DNA of 5,397 bases from Planctomycetota bacterium (GTDB lineage: Bacteria > Planctomycetota > Phycisphaerae > Sedimentisphaerales > SG8-4). Below are positions 1 through 5,397 of this stretch, one piece after another. The number at the start of each line of letters is the position of its first letter. Position 1 is the stretch's first letter. The notes below the pieces were generated by a model, which saw only the letters and a list, made by a program, of their open reading frames with translations, was not told the origin of the DNA and did no database searches. The position numbers and the translations under genes were made by a program. Location: assembly GCA_030607345.1 (NCBI GenBank), contig JAUWKC010000137.1, forward strand, positions 1 to 5,397. The letters are read 5' to 3'.

Positions 1-2
1 CA

Positions 3-293
3 GGGCTGTTCAGTGAGATTGAAATAGTCGGCGACGTTGAGGCAGCCGAAGAGAACTGGAATTTTAACACCGGCGATAATTTTGCATCTCGTGTGGGCAA
101 AATGTTCTGGTTCGGCCCATTCAGATGGGTCGAGAAATTAATGTTTCATACGCCCATAGTATATGCCTTCATTCTTGCCTCCGCCCTCTATCATGACAGA
201 ATATGGTATCCAACCTACGGCAGAAAACTTGTAAACAACTGGCTTGAATCAAGTCATTGGGGCCGGCTATTTTCAGATTATCGGCCTGGTTGA
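3..293 (+). CDS. C-terminal end of an unrecognised protein (5' end outside window)
   Basis: The frame is open from the window edge to the TGA at 291-293, giving 96 visible residues without needing a start. An ATG lies at 93, but the open frame upstream continues with plausible sequence (for example GLFSEIEIVGDVEAAEENW), so the gene very likely begins before the window. The fragment is rich in aromatic residues (FWFGPFRW, DRIWYPTYG, HWGRLFSDY) and has a moderately hydrophobic stretch, TPIVYAFILASALYH, that is short for a membrane segment. The pattern 'GLFSEIEIVGD' followed by a variable aromatic tail resembles the end of class I SAM-dependent methyltransferases, but no catalytic motif lies inside the window, so this is only a guess. 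GC content is about 45 percent, lower than in the large gene to the right. A 7-bp hairpin (285-291 with 298-304) surrounds the stop codon. Confidence 0.6.
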   Translation, partial: GLFSEIEIVGDVEAAEENWNFNTGDNFASRVGKMFWFGPFRWVEKLMFHTPIVYAFILASALYHDRIWYPTYGRKLVNNWLESSHWGRLFSDYRPG

Positions 294-304
294 GACAAGC
301 CAGG
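285..304 (+). other. Hairpin across the stop codon of the left-edge gene
   Basis: CCTGGTT (285-291) can pair with AGCCAGG (298-304) with one G-T pair, leaving a six-base loop that contains most of the stop codon. There is no run of T after the stem, so it does not qualify as a standard intrinsic terminator. It may still help end transcription or protect the mRNA 3' end. Confidence 0.3.
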
Positions 305-387
305 ACGGATTAGAGAACAATCTTAGTGACACAAGAGTCCTGTTCCACTGCGATACCCACCGCCATAAAAATCATTTCGGACCTCTA

Positions 388-407
388 ATATCGGCCTCAG
401 CCGATAT
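388..407. repeat. Perfect 8-bp inverted repeat with 4-base loop
   Basis: ATATCGGC (388-395) pairs with GCCGATAT (400-407) around the loop CTCA. It lies about 95 bases after the stop of the left-edge gene. A strongly pyrimidine-biased stretch follows (408-463), with few consecutive T residues, so a transcription terminator role is possible but weak. The stem could equally belong to an RNA read from the minus strand. Confidence 0.4.
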
Positions 408-463
408 CTTCACCTGTTCTCCTTCCTCCTTTCTCCTATCTTCTATCAATCCTCTACTGCTCT

Positions 464-486
464 GATTTTGAGCTCTGCTCAAAATC
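464..486. repeat. Perfect 10-bp inverted repeat touching the tRNA-Pro fragment
   Basis: GATTTTGAGC (464-473) and GCTCAAAATC (477-486) are exact reverse complements with a 3-base spacer TCT. The right arm overlaps the last two bases of the tRNA-Pro 3' fragment on the minus strand (485-486). Read on the minus strand, the hairpin directly follows the tRNA discriminator base. It could be a processing or termination hairpin inherited with the tRNA gene, or a junction structure from recombination. Confidence 0.55.
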
Positions 487-527
487 GGGGAGACAGGATT
501 TGAACTTGCGACCTCTGCGTCCCGAAC
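485..527 (-). pseudogene. 3'-half fragment of a tRNA-Pro(CGG) gene, possible attachment site
   Basis: Read on the minus strand, bases 527-485 match the 3' half of a tRNA in order. They give an anticodon loop TTCGGGA with CGG at positions 34-36, the 3' anticodon stem CGCAG, the variable bases AGGTC, the T stem GCAAG with T loop TTCAAAT and CCTGT, the acceptor strand CTCCCCG, and discriminator A. The CGG anticodon and the CCCCG-A acceptor end point to tRNA-Pro. The resemblance stops one base before the anticodon loop: the next bases do not restore the 5' anticodon stem (CTGCG), and I found no 5' half nearby. The T stem has one A-C mismatch and one G-T pair. A complete functional tRNA is therefore excluded. 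Integrases of islands and phages often use such 3' tRNA halves as att sites, so this could be a leftover attachment site; no integrase gene is in the window. Confidence 0.6.
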
Positions 528-576
528 AAAAAACACCTCATTTATATTACTCAACTTGACTGACTTTTATACGGGA

Positions 577-700
577 TTTTGACGGAGATGAACAACTTTT
601 CAATAAAACAGGCAATCTCTTCGATAAAAGCTTTAAAGGAAGAAAAATCTATCGACAGGAGATTGCCAATATGTTCACAATCGTCCGTTTCCCGTCAAAA
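577..700. repeat. Long nested imperfect inverted repeat (fold-back element or structured RNA)
   Basis: Four complementary blocks are nested in the correct order around a centre near 638. TTTTGACGG (577-585) pairs with CCGTCAAAA (692-700). TGAACA (589-594) pairs with TGTTCA (672-677). GGCAATCTC (611-619) pairs with GAGATTGCC (659-667). GATA (623-626) pairs with TATC (650-653), extendable to TCGATA (621-626) with TATCGA (650-655). Unpaired bases separate the blocks, so this is an imperfect palindrome of about 124 bp. The region is about 37 percent GC and has no gene. It could be a small non-autonomous element or a transcribed structured RNA; the sequence alone does not decide. Confidence 0.5.
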
Positions 701-790
701 CTAAAATCTTTCTTTGATTCCCTGCAAAATCAGTTCTGTCTTGGCGCGCAGTTCAAGTGGAAAATATTTCTTTGACTTTGTGAGACGTTC

Positions 791-806
791 CTTGCCAATC
801 GGCAAG
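791..806. repeat. Short perfect hairpin
   Basis: CTTGCC (791-796) pairs with GGCAAG (801-806) around the loop AATC. It has no T-run on either side. It stands between the AT-rich fold-back region and the GC-rich island, and its role is unknown. Confidence 0.3.
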
Positions 807-850
807 CTAATATTCATTCCATACGAAAAGGCATTAACGTCTATTTGCAG

Positions 851-951
851 AAGGCTCCAGGGCTGGGTCGCTCGGAACGACGGACGGGTGAGAATGGGCC
901 ACGCAAAAGCTTGTCGGAACCTGGCCTCCGCACGCCGAGGGGAACAGCCCG
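851..951. other. GC-rich island with RNA-like folding, candidate non-coding RNA or repeat
   Basis: Over the 120 bases containing it, GC is about 62 percent, against about 37-42 percent in the lines before 780. A closing stem GGGCTG (860-865) with CAGCCC (945-950) encloses three smaller stems. These are GTCG/CGAC (867-870 with 878-881), GGCCA/TGGCC (897-901 with 922-926), and CCTC/GAGG (925-928 with 937-940, competing for two bases with the previous one). The motif GGAAC occurs three times (874, 916, 941), twice inside TCGGAAC. Open frames run through it on both strands, but none has a good start signal or protein-like composition. I do not recognise a named RNA family. A dispersed genomic repeat is an equally good explanation. 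Confidence 0.35.
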
Positions 952-1035
952 GTTGAATTGTAACCACGCTTTCAAAGACCTCTCACTCAGCAAAATCCCC
1001 AACAACACCGAACTATACAAAGGGCAGCGTCTGTG

Positions 1036-1119
1036 ATGGACGATTTGCTCGAAAAAACTGACGCCCAAATGACGCCTGAGGCCGATTTTGGCAAAAATTA
1101 TGGTGAATTTGAGTTGTAA
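1036..1119 (+). CDS. Doubtful 27-codon ORF, acidic peptide
   Basis: ATG at 1036 opens a 27-residue acidic peptide, MDDLLEKTDAQ...YGEFEL, ending with TAA at 1117-1119. AAAGGG at 1019-1024 is a weak ribosome-binding candidate at 11 bases; a GTG at 1033 would have a better 8-base spacing. The frame stays open upstream as far as 964, but without acceptable composition. The last codons coincide with the -35 element of the tRNA-Arg promoter, which argues against an important gene. It may be a chance ORF or the tail of a decayed gene. Confidence 0.13.
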   Translation: MDDLLEKTDAQMTPEADFGKNYGEFEL

Positions 1120-1143
1120 AAAATGTGGGCAAGCAGTTATAAT
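1114..1143 (+). promoter_or_regulatory. Sigma-70-type promoter for tRNA-Arg
   Basis: A perfect -10 hexamer TATAAT lies at 1138-1143 and a -35-like TTGTAA at 1114-1119, with an 18-base spacer. The predicted start near 1150 is about 15 bases before the mature tRNA 5' end, a normal leader length for a tRNA gene. A second -10-like TATAAG at 1153-1158 is too close to the tRNA to be the main signal. Confidence 0.65.
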
Positions 1144-1164
1144 ACGTTGGGTTATAAGAATTTT

Positions 1165-1238
1165 GTCCCCGTAGCTCAATTGGATAGAGCGTTGGCCTCC
1201 GGAGCCAGAGGTTGTGCGTTCGAGTCGCACCGGGGATA
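1165..1238 (+). tRNA. tRNA-Arg (anticodon CCG)
   Basis: This is a full cloverleaf of 74 bases. The acceptor stem is 1165-1171 with 1231-1237, with one G-T pair at the first position. The D stem is GCTC (1174-1177) with GAGC (1187-1190), and the D loop has GG. The anticodon stem is 1192-1196 with 1204-1208, closed by one T-G pair. The loop CTCCGGA places the anticodon CCG at 1199-1201, which reads the arginine codon CGG. The variable loop is AGGTT, and the T arm is GTGCG / TTCGAGT / CGCAC. The discriminator base is A at 1238, and the 3' CCA is not encoded. A in D-loop position 20 and C35 fit bacterial arginine identity. The gene stands alone, with its own promoter upstream and no second tRNA next to it. 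Confidence 0.95.
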
Positions 1239-1262
1239 GTCATTATGTTATTCTTACACTGC

Positions 1263-1321
1263 CGTAGTACAGGCTCTCCGGATTTGCCCGGCACTTGGTA
1301 CTGCGCACGATGCACTTTTTT
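1263..1321 (+). terminator. Weak candidate terminator downstream of tRNA-Arg
   Basis: CGTAGTAC (1263-1270) pairs with GTACTGCG (1298-1305) including one G-T pair. It encloses a small CCGG/CCGG stem (1278-1281 with 1288-1291). A run of six T follows at 1316-1321, but ten bases after the stem, which is too far for a typical intrinsic terminator. No better terminator is seen after the tRNA. Confidence 0.2.
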
Positions 1322-1675
1322 GATATCGTCGCGTTCTCGGCCCATGGTGCTCGACAAGACCTTGTGAACGCCGGCCGATGCGGTTTTATCCGGCTCGTAA
1401 TCTCCGGATGGTGATTTCGCAGGAAAAAGGGCCAACCGCAACAGGACTTTGTAAGAATTCTGTAAAAAGGCCGGCCATTTATTTTACATGCATTTTACTT
1501 TATCGCCTGCCGGAATTATCGCATAATAAACTAATCGAAACTCTGTACTTCTGGCGATTAACAATGTGTCGAATTTGTTGCAACCGCAGAGAGTTACCCT
1601 TTTACAGGGAACCTGAGACCTGTTAGTCTGTCCGATACAGTAACTGCTCGTATAGTGGAATTTTGTTTGTCATTT

Positions 1676-1682
1676 AGGGAGA
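1676..1682 (+). promoter_or_regulatory. Shine-Dalgarno site of the 1099-residue protein
   Basis: AGGGAGA lies seven bases before the ATG at 1690. A nearer ATG at 1685 is in another frame, and an in-frame TAG at 1675-1677 blocks any earlier start. This supports 1690 as the start codon. Confidence 0.65.
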
Positions 1683-1689
1683 CCATGTC

Positions 1690-4600
1690 ATGTGCAGTCG
1701 CTACTCTTGTGTAATTACCGTCCTGTGTACTATGGCTCTGCTGTTGTCGCTGCCACAGCACGACGCCCTGGCCAGGCCAGCCGGCTCCGATGCTCAGCCC
1801 GCCAAGGTGTACGTGCCCTACGACAATATCAAAGCCATTTTCGAGAAACCGGGCCAGGGCGTCTTCCTGCCCTACGAGGACTTCCAAAAGCTCTGGCACG
1901 CTGCACAGGGCAGGCCGAAGGACGTATCAGAAGCGCCTTACAAGTATCTTATCAGCATCGCCAGGTTCAAGGGCGCCGTCAAGCAGGAGCTTGCAGAGCT
2001 TCGACTTGACCTGACCGTTGACATACTGGCCGATGGCTGGGTCGAAGTCCCCATCGGTCTGGGCGAAGTCGGAGTGGCCCGCGTCGAGTTCATCGAGCCC
2101 AAAAAACCCGACGTCAAACCGCTCCTCCGCGTCGTTGATGGCCGCTATATACTTATGGCAAAGGGAAAGGGACGCTATGAGCTGGCTCTCGATTTCGTAC
2201 GCCAGCTCCAGACCGAACCGGGCCTGAATATCCTCGACTATCACGTACCATCGGCGGCGGTAACTACCATCGAGCTGCTGATACCCGAAGAGAATCTCAA
2301 GGTCGATGTCGAACCACTGCTGGCTGCCTCCACTTCACAGGTCGAAGTCGAAAACGCAAAGGCCACCCGCCTACAGGCTTTTCTCGGCTCGACAAACAAA
2401 CTCCGACTGAGCTGGAAGCCGAAGACCGAAGCCGCTCCGGAGCTCGAACCGGTTGTTGTCTGCCGGCAGTTCCAGCACATCGATATCACTGAGGCGCTGA
2501 TAAACTACCAGGTCAAACTGGATTACACAATTCGCCGCGGAACCGTTGACTCTTTTACCATTCAACTGCCGGGCGGCTTCCGCGTAACCGACGTCTCCGG
2601 GGCTAACATCGAAAAATGGGATATACAAAAAGCCGCCGAAGAAGTCGGCTCGGCGCCCTGGCAGATACTTACCGCAAAACTTTTCTCGCCCGCAACTAAT
2701 GCATATACCCTCAAAGTCAGGATGGAACGATTTCTCCAGGAATCCAAAGTCACTATTCCGATTGTTCCTGTTGCGGACCACAAGACGCTCAGGCAAAGCG
2801 GCTTGATAGGTATTACATGCTCGCCCCGGCGTCTCTACAGCCTCAAAGACATAAGCAATCTGGCTCGCGTAGATACGGGTAGACTGCCGGACAACCTCCA
2901 GAGCCGGCCGGGCGTCACTGCCTACCGGTTTATCGCCACGGATTACAGGGCCAATCTCGAAATTGAAACAACTCTGCCGAGAATCACCGTCAAGCAGTAC
3001 TGGATGCTCGGCGCCGATAGTGACAGACTCCGATTAAAAGGACAGCTCGACTATAATATAGAACGTGCAGGTGTTTTCGAGCTCCAGATGAATTTCCCGG
3101 AGCCCTGGGAAATTGAATCGCTTGGCCCGACCGAGGTGGTTGATGACTATCAGCTAAAGGGCAAAGGAGACCAGCGGCTCCTTCACATACTCCTTCGGAA
3201 GGAGCATACCGGAAGGTTGACTCTGCAATTGAGCGCCGCTGCCGACCGGGCCCAGGCTGATGCCCCGGTGGCCTTCAAACTACCCTTAGCCGATGAGAAT
3301 AACCTGCAGTTGTACCAGGGCCAACTGATTCTCTTGCTGGCGGACCAGTTGCGGGCCGAGGTCCAGCAGCTACAGCAGCTCCAGGCCATCCCCCTGAAGC
3401 AGGCAAAGAGGCGCTCGAAAATGGACGGCGTCTCTTCGGTTATGGCATTTGAATTCCGCGCGATAGACCGCCAAAAACCGGCCGGTGCAAGCTTCAAAAT
3501 CGCAGTCAAGCCCCCGCAGGTCTCAGCAGTAGTCCATCGCCTCGTGGATATTCGCCGCGGTTCCATCGAACAGCAGGCCGTGATTCAGTACCGCATTCGC
3601 TACGCCCCCGTCGATACCTTCTACCTGAAAATGCCGCCTGAGCTCGCTGACCAGGGCGTGCGCATAACCGGTGACAACATAAAGGAAAAACCGCGAATCG
3701 ACCAACTGCCCGAAGACCAGCAAACCAAGACCGATAAACCGGATGCTGAACAGAAACAATGGGCCTATTATAAGGTCGTGCTCCAGTCGGAGGTCAAAGG
3801 CCGCTACGAGCTGTCGGTCCGCATACGAGAGAGTTTCCAGCCCGGACAGGTCGGAGAATCGAAAACAATATCAGTGCTGCCCATCCTGGCCGCCGGGAAA
3901 CTGTCCGACCAGAACGGCTACATAGCAATCGCAAAGGCCGAGACGCTCGCCATCGGAGAACCGGTCACTCAAAACCTGACACCGGCAGACCCCGGCAGCT
4001 CCACCGATTTGCCATATAAGCCGCACCGCAGAAGAGCCGCTCTGGCATTTAAGTACGACGTGCCCGAATTTGAGTTATCCTTCTCGGGCGTCACCCAGAA
4101 AGAGGCGGTCGTATTCACCACCATTGCCAGCGGCGCCATTGTAGAGCAGGCGCTCGCACGCGACGGCATGCTGAATACACACGTCGTTTTTCTAATCCAG
4201 ACGGCCAAAGGCGATAGACTGCCAATCACTTTGCCCCCACAGGCCCAATTGACTGCCGTACTCTTGAACGGAGCCGAGGTGCCCGTCGAAATGGGCCTGT
4301 CGGAAAATGAGCGAATTGTTCGCCTGCCGCCTTCGGCTGGACAAGTATCAAAATTTGTCCTGGAAATTTCTTATGCCCTCAAGGACGTCGCACCCTCGGA
4401 CCTGGCCGCGCCCATATTGCCGCCGGACGTCCTCGTGCAGCAGACTCTCTGGCGTCTTTGGCTCCCTGAGGATTACTACCTCCTCGGACACAACAGAAAC
4501 TTTTCTCTTATCAAACGTCATGAGTGCCTCAATATGCTCCAGACTCTCGGCAGAAGACAGCCGAGTCAGGTTGGCTTCAAACTGCCTGCCCAGGGCAAGG

Positions 4601-4989
4601 ACTTCAACTTCATACGTCAGGGGCCTCCCGGCGGGCTGTACGTTACGATGGCGTCCAAAGAGTCCTTCAGCATCATTATCTGGCTCCTCGTGATTGTCGC
4701 CGGCGTCCTTATGCTGAAGCTTGCCGGTTTTCGAAGGGTACTCATCATCGTAGCAGCAGGTTTACTCGCCGCTTTAGTGCATCTTTACCTGCCGCTGCTG
4801 ATAGTCCAGACCCTGCGAACCGGCGTCTTGGCGGCGATTCTTGTCGTAGTGTTGTGGGTGGGTCAATGGCTGTTCCTGAGGCTGCCCGAAATCCGGAAGA
4901 AACTCCCGGCCAGGCCCAGCAAAAAGACCGCTACTGCACCTTCAGCTCCGAAAAAACAAAACGAGCAGCCGAAGCAGGACAAGGAGTAA
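1690..4989 (+). CDS. Large exported, membrane-anchored repeat protein of unknown function
   Basis: This encodes 1099 residues. Residues 1-28 form a signal peptide (hydrophobic core VITVLCTMALLLSL, likely cleavage after ALA at 26-28). Residues 39-70 carry a module with VYVPYDN (40-46) and FLPYEDF (59-65). The part up to about 990 is beta-rich and seems built of diverged repeats, near 103-175, 268-380, 447-550, 626-755 and 825-897. Typical repeat pieces are a Y-x-I strand, an LP turn, and G-x-Y-x-L before a strand. Three membrane segments follow (about 995-1012, 1017-1040, 1044-1064), with Lys/Arg between the first two, then a Lys-rich tail. The charges fit an outside N-terminus and a cytoplasmic C-terminus. 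No catalytic motif, lipobox or named domain is recognised. It is the first gene of a tight operon with a related exported protein. A structural, adhesive or envelope-complex role is inference only. Confidence 0.93.
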   Translation: MCSRYSCVITVLCTMALLLSLPQHDALARPAGSDAQPAKVYVPYDNIKAIFEKPGQGVFLPYEDFQKLWHAAQGRPKDVSEAPYKYLISIARFKGAVKQELAELRLDLTVDILADGWVEVPIGLGEVGVARVEFIEPKKPDVKPLLRVVDGRYILMAKGKGRYELALDFVRQLQTEPGLNILDYHVPSAAVTTIELLIPEENLKVDVEPLLAASTSQVEVENAKATRLQAFLGSTNKLRLSWKPKTEAAPELEPVVVCRQFQHIDITEALINYQVKLDYTIRRGTVDSFTIQLPGGFRVTDVSGANIEKWDIQKAAEEVGSAPWQILTAKLFSPATNAYTLKVRMERFLQESKVTIPIVPVADHKTLRQSGLIGITCSPRRLYSLKDISNLARVDTGRLPDNLQSRPGVTAYRFIATDYRANLEIETTLPRITVKQYWMLGADSDRLRLKGQLDYNIERAGVFELQMNFPEPWEIESLGPTEVVDDYQLKGKGDQRLLHILLRKEHTGRLTLQLSAAADRAQADAPVAFKLPLADENNLQLYQGQLILLLADQLRAEVQQLQQLQAIPLKQAKRRSKMDGVSSVMAFEFRAIDRQKPAGASFKIAVKPPQVSAVVHRLVDIRRGSIEQQAVIQYRIRYAPVDTFYLKMPPELADQGVRITGDNIKEKPRIDQLPEDQQTKTDKPDAEQKQWAYYKVVLQSEVKGRYELSVRIRESFQPGQVGESKTISVLPILAAGKLSDQNGYIAIAKAETLAIGEPVTQNLTPADPGSSTDLPYKPHRRRAALAFKYDVPEFELSFSGVTQKEAVVFTTIASGAIVEQALARDGMLNTHVVFLIQTAKGDRLPITLPPQAQLTAVLLNGAEVPVEMGLSENERIVRLPPSAGQVSKFVLEISYALKDVAPSDLAAPILPPDVLVQQTLWRLWLPEDYYLLGHNRNFSLIKRHECLNMLQTLGRRQPSQVGFKLPAQGKDFNFIRQGPPGGLYVTMASKESFSIIIWLLVIVAGVLMLKLAGFRRVLIIVAAGLLAALVHLYLPLLIVQTLRTGVLAAILVVVLWVGQWLFLRLPEIRKKLPARPSKKTATAPSAPKKQNEQPKQDKE
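4981..4986 (+). promoter_or_regulatory. Shine-Dalgarno site embedded in the end of the upstream gene
   Basis: AAGGAG forms the last two sense codons (Lys-Glu) of the first operon gene and is seven bases before the ATG at 4994. Ribosomes finishing the first gene therefore stop on the ribosome-binding site of the second, which suggests translational coupling. Confidence 0.75.
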
Positions 4990-4993
4990 AGTC

Positions 4994-5397
4994 ATGCTAA
5001 AATCCCGTATTCGACCAGCAAAGTTCCCCAATTGCCGAATCTCGGCAGACACAATGGTCCGTTCCAAAGCCGTTGCCTGGGCTTTAGCGTCCCTTGTGCT
5101 CGCGGCTCTGGTTTGCCCTGCCTTTGGTGAAGAACGGCTCAGCGCCACCGACTCCGTCTTGCAGCAGCTCTCTGGAGGCGCCGCTGTGTCCAGCCCTGAC
5201 ATCTATGTGCCTTATGAACACCTCGCCCAGTTGATTGACCCGGCAGACAAGGCCATGTTGATGGACCGTGCCGAGTTTGAAAAGCTGCTCGCTGCCGCAG
5301 AAGAAAATGCCGGCGAGGCCGACACCCTCGAACTCGGACAGATAATCCTCGCGCACTATGCCGGCACGGTCACAGGTGAAAAACTCGAGCTGACCGG
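4994..5397 (+). CDS. Second exported protein of the pair (3' end outside window)
   Basis: ATG at 4994 follows the upstream stop by four bases and has a strong Shine-Dalgarno at seven bases. The frame is open to the window end (134 complete codons). Residues 22-45 form a signal peptide (MVRSK, then a core of Ala/Leu/Val, likely cleavage after AFG at 43-45). The preceding 20 residues make an unusually long n-region. An internal ATG at 5054 (residue 21) would give a more standard signal peptide but lacks as good a binding site. Mature residues 70-77 read IYVPYEHL, and AEFEKLLAAAEE follows, then a Y-A-G-T-V-T-G-x-K-L-E-L strand pattern. These align with residues 40-70 and 90-110 of the upstream protein, so the two are probably paralogs. 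C41 lacks a proper lipobox. The C-terminal architecture is not visible and function is unknown. Confidence 0.88.
   Translation, partial: MLKSRIRPAKFPNCRISADTMVRSKAVAWALASLVLAALVCPAFGEERLSATDSVLQQLSGGAAVSSPDIYVPYEHLAQLIDPADKAMLMDRAEFEKLLAAAEENAGEADTLELGQIILAHYAGTVTGEKLELT

Larger units (their letters stand above)
1239..1689 (+). other. Upstream region of the exported-protein operon, no supported gene
   Basis: About 450 bases separate the tRNA from the operon start. Besides the weak terminator candidate, it holds an 8-bp palindrome GGCCGGCC (1470-1477). It also holds a hairpin in which GTT-A-CCCT (1593-1600) pairs with AGGGAAC (1606-1612) with one bulged A. TATAGT at 1651-1656 is a possible -10 element, but I see no matching -35 at a normal distance. 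The operon promoter is therefore not identified. The right part is AT-rich; the left part (about 1260-1440) is GC-rich and has protein-like composition on the minus strand without a start. Confidence 0.4.

Noticed and set aside
372..554. Minus-strand 60-residue ORF containing a VASSNPVSP-like string
   Set aside because: It is the translation of the tRNA-Pro fragment and the pyrimidine tract; such strings are a known artefact of reading tRNA genes as protein.
703..775. Near-direct repeat of 15 bp (703-717 and 761-775, one mismatch)
   Set aside because: It is low-complexity AT-rich sequence with only two copies; chance is sufficient.
881..892. CGGACGGGTGAG, identical to a conserved piece of 16S rRNA
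   Set aside because: Only about 12 bases match; the sequences on both sides do not follow 16S rRNA, so this is chance and not an rRNA fragment.
714..956. Plus-strand 80-residue ORF through the GC-rich island
   Set aside because: There is no ribosome-binding site, the ATG is in an AT-rich repeat region, and the composition changes abruptly in the middle; it fits structured non-coding DNA better.
1013..1441. Minus-strand 142-residue ORF as a whole gene
   Set aside because: It starts with TTG without a binding site and its middle is the antisense of the tRNA-Arg gene (PGATRTHNLWLRRP). Only the part beyond the tRNA is kept as a low-interest observation.
1651..1656. TATAGT as -10 element of the operon promoter
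   Set aside because: No recognisable -35 at 16-19 bases; kept only as a remark in the upstream-region entry.
5114..5116. Cys41 of the second exported protein as a lipoprotein acylation site
   Set aside because: The preceding residues A-L-V do not fit the lipobox consensus, and a standard cleavage site AFG follows directly.
1..5397. CRISPR array, integrase, transposase or toxin-antitoxin genes
   Set aside because: No regularly spaced repeats and no frame resembling these proteins were found on either strand.

Overview
The window looks like a piece of a moderately GC-rich bacterial chromosome, most likely from the Planctomycetota (a Phycisphaerae-like lineage). That placement rests mainly on the two large exported proteins of unknown function that carry a VPY-type N-terminal module, a style I associate with this phylum. 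It is an inference without any database search.

Layout from left to right. The first ~290 bases hold the 3' end of a gene that starts outside the window; its function is not recognised. Bases 294-1164 have no convincing protein gene but are not featureless. They hold a hairpin at 388-407 and a 43-bp copy of the 3' half of a tRNA-Pro gene on the minus strand, with no 5' half nearby. A perfect 10-bp hairpin abuts that fragment. A nested imperfect inverted repeat spans about 130 bp (577-700), and a GC-rich, foldable island lies at 851-951 inside AT-rich flanks. A doubtful 27-codon ORF follows. A complete tRNA-Arg(CCG) gene with a good sigma-70-type promoter sits at 1165-1238. Bases 1239-1689 form the upstream region of the main operon; they contain hairpins and a protein-like but start-less stretch on the minus strand, and no strong promoter that I can see.

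The right two thirds is a two-gene operon. The first gene (1690-4989) encodes a 1099-residue protein with a signal peptide, a very large extracytoplasmic part, three C-terminal membrane segments and a Lys-rich cytoplasmic tail. Its exported part appears to be built from diverged repeats of a beta-rich module. Four bases after its stop begins a second gene, cut by the right edge. Its Shine-Dalgarno sequence is made of the last two sense codons of the first gene. The visible part of the second protein has its own signal peptide and the same VPY...F..L module, so the two are probably tandem paralogs acting together at the cell surface or in the periplasm. No catalytic motif is visible in either, and I do not assign a function.

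The most interesting points are this paralogous exported pair, the internal repeats of the first protein, and the tRNA-Pro half-gene, which may mark an old integration site.
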